In this document: positions 39,251 through 48,200 of the stretch, one piece after another
How the letters are laid out: the number at the start of each line of letters is the position of its first letter
Numbering within the stretch: position 1 is the first letter of the stretch
NCBI GenBank assembly: GCA_031769625.1
Contig: JAUIMM010000686.1
Location: 2,564,001 to 2,628,000 of the forward strand
From: Taudactylus pleione
Taxonomy: Eukaryota > Chordata > Amphibia > Anura > Myobatrachidae
Reading direction: 5' to 3'
DNA length: 64,000 nucleotides
Made by a program: the position numbers and the translations under genes
The notes under the pieces: generated by a model
The model's input: the letters and a program-made list of their open reading frames with translations, nothing else
Told to the model about the DNA's origin: nothing
The model's database searches: none

Positions 39251-42200
39251 GCAAATGCATACCTTATTTTATATTACGGTTCATGGGTGAAAGTTGGCAA
39301 TGGTCTTAAAATTTAGCATTGTGCGTTCTGTACCAATACAACATCACATCATGTATCTTGTCAAATTTGTTTTGGAATGCTGCTAAATGCTATTATGTAT
39401 ATGCCAATAGGCATGACACCTGGTGGTGTGTTTTTTTTTTTTTTTTAAATGGGGATAGCTGCTATGTAATTGCATGTTCTATGCAAAAACAGGTATGGAA
39501 TGCTACTGAAAATTCCTATGAGAGCTTTAATTCTGAACATAAATTGCTTGCCCACATCATCGTAATGCATGAATTTCTTTAGGATTTTTTCGGGGTAGTT
39601 ATTTATACCATTGTGTTCCTCCCCAATGGGATATGTATACACTTTTTTTTCATCCTTCTGAGTATTGTTGTTTAAGTATTGCAGGAGTGTAGTACAGTGA
39701 CTAGATATGAGATATAGTATTATTGATATAAACTATTTTGACCATTTAAAGTAGCAGTAAAATAGTTTAAACATAAATAGATAATAGAACACTTCTTACA
39801 AACTCAGTGTTCACCCAGGTGATTGTCTCAAATTGTGCGTGCACAGATTACTTACTGTATAGAAACAGAATTTGATGGCAGACAAGAACCACTTGACCAA
39901 TCTAGCCTGCCCTTTGACCATCTAGTCTGCTCTTTTATATATAACTTTTCCTAGTACTATATCTCCTCTTTTAAATTACCGATTGAGAACTTCCATTTTC
40001 AAGATAATTTTAGAAACAAATAATGGTTAATAATAGACCTATTTAAAAATCCTAAACACTGTAGTCCTTGGTTAGGATGCTGGGGACTGTTTTATAAGCA
40101 AGTATATCAGACATAGGTGTCCTGCTTCCAATGCATTGGCTAGTTATTTACTTTTCCCTTTGAAACAAGTAACAAATTATCTGACTACTATTTGCTGGCC
40201 TTTTGCTTGGCCACATCCATTTAGGAAGAAAAAAAATCATACGAAATTATTTATATTAGAAAGGTTTAAGGTGCTGTCCATAAGTCTTTCACTCCAAGTA
40301 TCCCCATCTGGAAAGTCTTTGAGCAGCCTGGAGCTTGACACAACAGAATAGAACAATACAGCACCTAATTGGGTAGTTGTAGCCCCTTTTATGGATAGCT
40401 GATGGTGTATGCTTTTTACCTTTTTACTTTGATTTCCAGTTAGTCTGACAGGGCTCCAGACAGTGAAGCCAGGAAAGTAAAAGTACACTCACAACAATAA
40501 TATGACTTTTAATCAAACAATCTTTTTAGATCACGTATTTTCATTTAATGAGAATAAAGAAAATTCTAAATCTTTTAAACTTGATTTATTAAGCATGCAC
40601 AGAGAGGAGGTTTTGCTGACTTACTATAATTCTGTCTGCCATACTCTGTGTTACAGTTGTTTTTGAGATCATACTTGTAAGATCTCATCACATGGGATTG
40701 CTGTGTCTGGGTATCATGGTGGTAGGGGTTAGTGGTGTTCTTCATTGGTAACCGTGAAGGTCCTAGTCAGGTTATGGGGTTATTGTATTAGGTTACATGT
40801 CTAATGTTTGTGTGGCACTAAAAGTCATAGATTACTTATTGGCAATTCTTCACTTTAATAACATACCCTAAAAATTAATTTGAAATAATATAGTTTTTAA
40901 AAGTGGTCTTTATTACAAATGCATTGCAACTTGACTAGTGCTGACCCTCTGCTCTCTTTTTACAAGTTTGTTATTTAAGCTCTAGTAGAACGGGATCCGG
41001 ATCACCTCAGTCCCACCGTCCAAAGCACGCACAAGGCCCGCCCTCTACTGAGGCCACACTCCACTTGGCTTTCCATGCCCTCTATGCTACATCCTGCCCC
41101 TCTCCCGGCTCTCCTCTAAGTATGTCCCATCTCCCTCACAGAAGGACTCATTGTAGCTCACGCAGTCTTCCACTAAGCGCGCATTGATGAGACGGGAAGG
41201 ACCTTCAGGAATTATTACATAGATGTTAGGTGATTCAGTATGTGAACAATTGTGTATGTCATGGTTTAGAATGGTAAGACATATGACAGCATAAAGCTTA
41301 ATGCATGTCATATTGTACAGTACTTCGCTGTAAATAAAAATTACCTGCTAGATATTTCTATAACTAGATTATGATTAGATCAGTGTTGAGTTTGGTCACT
41401 GATGAAACAATGAAAAGTTGTACTTTATTACCGTTTACTACATGAATGAAACATCCAGCTTTAAATCGATATAATAAAATCTACTGCTGATAGAAATTGT
41501 CATCATGTTGCACTGTATTGACAGATGGGGTGAACTCTGACCCCTGCGATGAGAGAGAGTGAGTGTGGGCGAGGAAGACTTTTTTTTTTTTTTAGGGGGA
41601 GGAAAGAAGGATGTGGAGAAAGTGTCAGGGCAGAGATAGATGGGGGATGAGGAGGAGTGTGTGTGGGGGGGATGAGGAGAAATAAGAGGCAGGCAAATCC
41701 TGGCATTACAGCTAGTAATCTATATATGATATCATTATTAATAACATCTTGGGAACACACTCATTATAACTTCCCTTTCTAGTTTAACATTATTTTATTT
41801 TTTAAATGTATACAGACCTGTAATGAAATAAAAATGCCCTGGGTGACAAGACAGAAAATACACTCACTATGCGAATAGCAACAGAGCCTTTCTGTGCAAC
41901 AATTGATGTATTTTTTGTTTTGATGTTTAATTGTATACTTAAATAAGATAATATATGTCCTCTCTTGTTCAATAGAAAAAGAAAATGCCAGTTGTAGCTC
42001 TTTGCTATAGATTATATGTGTAAACCTGGTTGTGTCTGCAACCTCTCTGCCTGACACCCATCCTGTCTAGTTCACCCTCAATGCTGTTGTATTCTGTTAT
42101 GATTAATTTATATGATAATGCTTGATAGAATAGTTCTGGTTTGGAGAGAGAGAGAGGTTCAGTGGGGCAAAGACAGGAAGAAGGTGTTCCCGCGTTAGCT

Positions 42201-45200
42201 TGAAGAGATCACAATTCTGCTAATTTGTATATCTTTTAACCTAGAAGTTCTTTAGGTATTTCTTTTTGCTACCCACTTTATTCTCTTCCTTTTTCTTCTT
42301 CAGGGTCCATAGGGATCCACAGGGATACCATAGGGAAAATGTGGTTGTAGTGATCCAGGCACCAAACAGTTAAGCTTTCAGCTCACAGGATGCCTCAGGT
42401 CAGTGTTGGCTAACTTTGACACTCCAGCTGTTATGGAACTACATAACCCAGCATGCACTGCTACAGTTTTGCTATAAGGGCATGCTAAAACTGTGGCAGG
42501 GCATGCTGGGATATATAGTTCCACAACAGCTGGAGTGTCAAGGTTAGCCAACACTGCCTCAGGTCCTCCTCCACATATACCCTGCCACAGGCATGCAGTT
42601 TTGAATTTGGTGCAGCACCATTATAACAGGGGGACTGCAGCTTTTTATTTAATGTTTTATTTATTTTTACTTTAGAGCAAGCAGCGCCAGGTGTCCTAGA
42701 GGACACTTGTGCTGCTGCTCTATCTACCTCCGACGTCGCTGCAACACCAGTAACCGGACTGGCGATTTTGCCGGGCACCAGCGGAGATTGGCTAGCGGCA
42801 GTGCTGGGAAGCGGGACTGCAGCCGGAAGCAAGGGGACACAGACAAGGTAGTTACCCGCTCGCGGGGAACCACATGGCAGTCTTTACCTCCGGCGGTTGG
42901 AAACCTGCCGGAGGTTGCTGTAGTGGGGCGAAGGTGCATCTGCTCCCCCCCTAGACCACGAGCCAATTCAGTCTGGCGTCGGGGACAGTGGCGGCGGCCA
43001 TCTTACAAGGCCAGCGCACCCGGGGGTTAATACTGCATAGGGGAGATAGGCTTTCCCCGGCAGCCCCTCCCCCAGCCCAGACGCCAATCTAGCTGAGGTT
43101 TTCCCGCATCTGGGTTGCTCCTCCTACCGTCCTCTGTATATCATTCTCACAGCGACCACTATCATTGTTGTGCTGAAGCTGCTGGTCTCAGGAGGTTTGG
43201 GTTTAGTCTCCCTGTATACCTCTCCCCAGAGGCAGGTTATACAGTGCTCGAAATCCTATCAAGCCTTGTGTTTTGAGTAGTTGATTCAGGGCCCATTGCA
43301 AGTATATTGTACAGCCATGGCCAAAAGTTTTGAGAATGACACAAGTATTGGTTTTCACAAAGTTTGCTGCTTCAGTGTTTTTGACCTTTTTGTCAGATGT
43401 TACTATGGTATACTGAAGTAAAATTACAAGCATTTCATAAGTGTCAAAGGCTTTTATTGACAATTACATTCAGTTTAAGCAGAGGGTCAATATTTGCAGT
43501 GTTGACCCTTCTTTTTCAAGACCTCTGCAATTCGCCCTGGCATGCTGTCAATCAACTTCTGGGTCACATACTGACTGATGGCCGCTCATTCTTGCCTAGT
43601 CAATGCTTGGAGTCTGTCAGAATTTGTGGGTTTTTGGTTGTCAACCCGCCTCTTGAGGATTGACCACAAGTTTTCTATGGGATGAAGGTCTGGGGAGTTT
43701 CCTGGCCATGGGCCCAAAATTTTGATGTTTTGTTCCCCGAGCCACTTTGAGCACCTTGCCATGGCAAAAGTGATAACTAGCATGCTGGAAAAGGCATTGT
43801 TCATCCCCAAACTTTCCTTTGATGGTTGGGAGAAGTTGCTCTTGGAAGATGTTTTGATACCATTCTTTATTCATGGCTGTGTTCTTAGGCAAATTGTGAG
43901 TGAGCCCACTCCCTTGGCTGAGAAGCAACCCCACACATGAATGGTCTCAGGATGCTTTACTGTTGGCATGACACTGGACTGATGGTAGCGCTCACCTTTC
44001 CTTCTCCGGGCAAGCGTTTTTCCAGATGCCCCTAACAATCTGAAAGGGGATTCATAGGAGAAAATAGCTTTACCCCAGTCCTCAGCAGTCCAATCCCTGT
44101 ACCTTTTGCAGAATATCAGTCAGTCCCTGATGATTTTCCTGGTGAGAGGTGGCTTCTCTGCTGCCCTTCTTGACACCAGGCCAACTTCAAAAAGTCTTTG
44201 CCTCACTGTGCGTGAAGCTGCTCTCACAATTGCCTGCTGCCATTCCTGAGGAAGCTCTGCACTGGTGGTGCCCCGATCCCGCAGCTGAATCAACTTTAGG
44301 AGATGGTACTGACGCTTACTGGACCTTCTTGGGTGCCCTGAAGCCTTCTTCACAACTATTGAACCTCTCTCCTTGAAGTTCTTGATGATCCCTTAAATGA
44401 TTGATGTAATCTTACTAGCATCAATATCCTTGCCTGTGAACCCTTTTTGTGCAAAGCAATGATGACTGAACGTGTTTCCTTCCAGGTAACCATGGTTAAC
44501 AGAGAAATAACAATGATTTCAAGCTCCACATCCTTTTTAAAGCTTCCAGTCTGCTGTTCTAACTAAATCAGCATGACAGAGTGATCTCCAGCCTTGTCCT
44601 GGTCAACACTCACCTGTGTTAAGGTGAGAATCACTGACATGATGTCAGCTGGTCCATTTGTGGCAGGGCTGAAATGCAGTGGAAATGTGTTGTGTTTTTT
44701 TTTGCTTTAAGTTAATTGTCATGGCAAAAAGGGACTTTGCAATTAATTGCAATTCATCTGATCACTCTTCATGACATTCTGGAGTATATGCAAATTGCCA
44801 TCATAAAAACTGAAGTAGCAGACTTTGAGAAAACCAATACTTGTGTCATTCTGAACTTTTGGCCATGGCTTTATATGTATTGTATTTGACTTTTTGCTAG
44901 TTCTGCTGTGTTAGTACAGAAAATAAAGGCAGTAATGTCAGGTATAACCATCACCACTATTTCTCCTCAACCCTTTGCTACAGGTGTGTGGGGAATATTT
45001 TAAATTTTTTTTTTCAAATTGTACTAGGCAGTCACATTTGCACTTATTTATTACATCTAAAAATAAGGGTAAACGGGAAACTGATGCCCCGGTGCTGGTT
45101 TCATGTAAAAATTGTTTGGTGGGATTGTCCCCTCAATACGTTATACAGGATGGTTTGTGTGCTGTTTGTTATAAAGATCCACCTCACCAGTCCAGTCTAC

Positions 45201-48200
45201 CAGCCCCTGTATAGGAGCCATCTTGGGTGTCCCTTTTGTCTCAGGTTATGACGCAGCTAGTGAACCATTTGGCTACTCCCAAGCTGCCTCCCTTAATGGG
45301 ATACCCACAGCAGTTCCAGCCTGCTAAGTTTGTCCCCACTGTACATCCTTACTGGATGGATATTTATGCCCACTCAAGTCAGAATATGGCTCAGTCAGCT
45401 GCTGCATTTCAACAGGTGTTGCGGGTGAACAGACTGGTAGTCGCTAAAGCGTCTAAGCGGAGGATATAATTTTATCAGTCTGCCCAGAATGTAGATTCAG
45501 AAGCATCATCGGAGTGCGCCGGGTTCTTCTCCAGGGTCTATCTCAGGAGAGGAGGACCTTCCTTCTACAGTGGATGTCCCTTCTTTGGTGAGGGTGGTCA
45601 GATCAATCCTAAATATACAGGATGATGAGCCAGCTCCTAGACCTAAGGCTGCAGTGTTTAAACACCAGAAGGTGGTAAAAGCTGAGTTTCTGAAGTCTGA
45701 GCAGCTCCTTGAACTTATGAAAGAAGCATGGAGTAACCTGTATAAACGGTTCCATGTTACAAAAAGATTATCATCTTTGTAGCCTTTCCCACCTACTGAA
45801 TGCACTAGAAGTCCCTCCTACTGCGGATGCTCATGTGACACTTTTAGTCAGGAGTGCTACGTTGCTTATACCGTCAGCAGCTTCCCTTAAAGATACTACA
45901 GATAGAAAACTTGAAACATGTCTTAAATCGTTGTGTTCATTGTCTGGAGCTGTTACTCGACCAGCTATGGCCACGGCTTGGGTATCCAAGGCCGTTGAAG
46001 ATTCTACGGGGGCATTGGTAGATACTCTTAACGAATGCTGCTAGAGAGCAGCTGACTGACATATCTCCCACATACGGGAAGCGGCCTCCTATTTGGGAGA
46101 AGCTGCAATAGATGCTGGGCTCCTGGCTTCTAAAGCATCGGCAGCTTCAGTTGTTGCTCGTAGAGCCCTTTGGTTAAGCTCCTGGAAATAGATACGGGGT
46201 CCAAGAAGGCTCTGGAATACTTACCTTTTTATGTGAAACATACTTTTTGGAGCAGAATTGAATAAGATAGTGGCTACTCTGGCAGCCCAAAAATCTGCAG
46301 GTCTGCAATCAACAGCTACATTAAAGTCTAGGCAGTCGTCTTTTCGGTCCTTACGCCCTCAGGGAAGAGCAAAAGGACAGTCTTCCTCAAGACAGTCTAG
46401 TTCTCGCCAGACCACCAAGCAGCAAACTAAGTCCTGACTGGCCAGACGTCCAGCTTCTAAACCGGATGACAAACCCTCTTCCTGAGGGGGCGGGTCTCTT
46501 CCTGGGGGATCCCAGGATGGGAGGCCGACTTCTTCAATTTGCGGAAAACTGGCATCAAACTACAACAGACGCCTGGGTCCGAGAAGTAGTCTTTCAGGGT
46601 TATGCCCTCACTTTCTGGAGGCATCCTCCCCAGAAGTTTTTCTGTACAACTCCCCCCATCAGATACTATCAAGGCCTCGGCCCTCCAGGAAGCCATTTAC
46701 TCCCTGCTGTGGGCAGGGGTGATAATCCCGGTTCCTGTGGTTCAACAAGGAAGGGGTTATTACTCCAATCTATTTTTGGATCAGAAACCAAATGGGTCTC
46801 ATCGCCCCATTCTAATCTTAAAACCCTCAACAAGTTTATCTGTGTACCCAAGTTCCATATGAAGACTCTTCGATCAATTATTTTGCAGATGGAACCTGGG
46901 GATTTTATGGCTTCCCTGGACATTCAGGATGCGTATGTGCTTGTGCCTATTACGCCATCCCATCAACAATTTGTACAGTTTGCTGTCCTACAACAACATT
47001 ACCAATTTCAGGCACTGCTCTTTGGTCTATCAACAACCCCTCAGGTCTTCACCAAAATGATGGTGGTAATGACAGCCTACCTCAGACGTCAGGGAATCAG
47101 AATACTCCCATACCTGGACGTCCTTCTGATATTTGCACAGTCTCCAGCTGTTCTACAGCACCATCTCCAACTGACCATTGCCTGTCTACAGACGCACGGC
47201 TGGATCATCAATTGGAAGAAATCCTCTCTTTCTCCAATACAGCGGATGGTACATCTGGGGGCACTTCTGGATTCTCAGGCACAAAGGGTGTTTCTGTTAG
47301 AGGACAAGATTTTGGCCCTATTATTACAAGTATGCAATTTGCTGTGCAAGTGAAGGGTAATCCATTCTATCAGCGATGCAGGTCCTGTGGTCAATGGTAT
47401 CCACCTTCGACATTGTGGAATCTGCTCAGTTCCACTCCAGGCCCCTGCAACAATTGATTCTCTCCCGGTGGAACGGGCAGTATCATCTAATACGGTCATA
47501 GAGGATCCTTCTCACTCTGGAGGTTCGTCTCTCTCTCTTTCTTGTGGTGGCTACAGAAGGCTCATCTGGACAAGGGTCGCCCATTCTGGATTCCAAATTG
47601 GGTGCCCCTCATCCTGGACGCCAGTCTTCGCGAATGGGGGGCGGTGACAGGTCATCATACATTTCAGGGAAGATGGACAAATCCAGAAAGTCACCTGCCC
47701 ATAAACATCCTGGAGCTTCGCGCAGTATACAAAGCGCTCATCATGGCACAGGACCTACTCCAAGGCAGGTCGGTCCAAGTCCAGTCTGACAACACGGCCA
47801 CAGTAGCCTATTTCAATCATCAGGGAGGCATGTGAAGTCATGCAGCCATGAGGGAAGTGACAAACATTCTGATCTGCGCAGAACGTCATCTTCCGGCTAT
47901 CTCTGCAATATTCATCCCAGGAGTCCTCAACTGGGAAGCGGACTTCCTAAGTCGTCAGGTCTTACATGCAGGAGAGTGGGCTCTCCACCCAGGGATTTTT
48001 CAACTACTGGTAAACAAATGGGACCTACCATACGTAGACCTCATGGCCTCACGTCACAACCACAAGGTCTCAAGGTACGGGTCCAGGTACCCGAGATCCC
48101 TCATCTGCCTTTGTGGACACGCTGGCAGTGAGGTTGGCTTCAAGTTGACGTATCTCTTCCTCTGATTTCTCTCCTCCCAAGGGTCCTCAGGAAATTCAAG

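Noticed and set aside
38752..39309. Open frames rich in Tyr, Ile and Val
   Set aside because: Produced by TA/TG microsatellites and a dispersed repeat.
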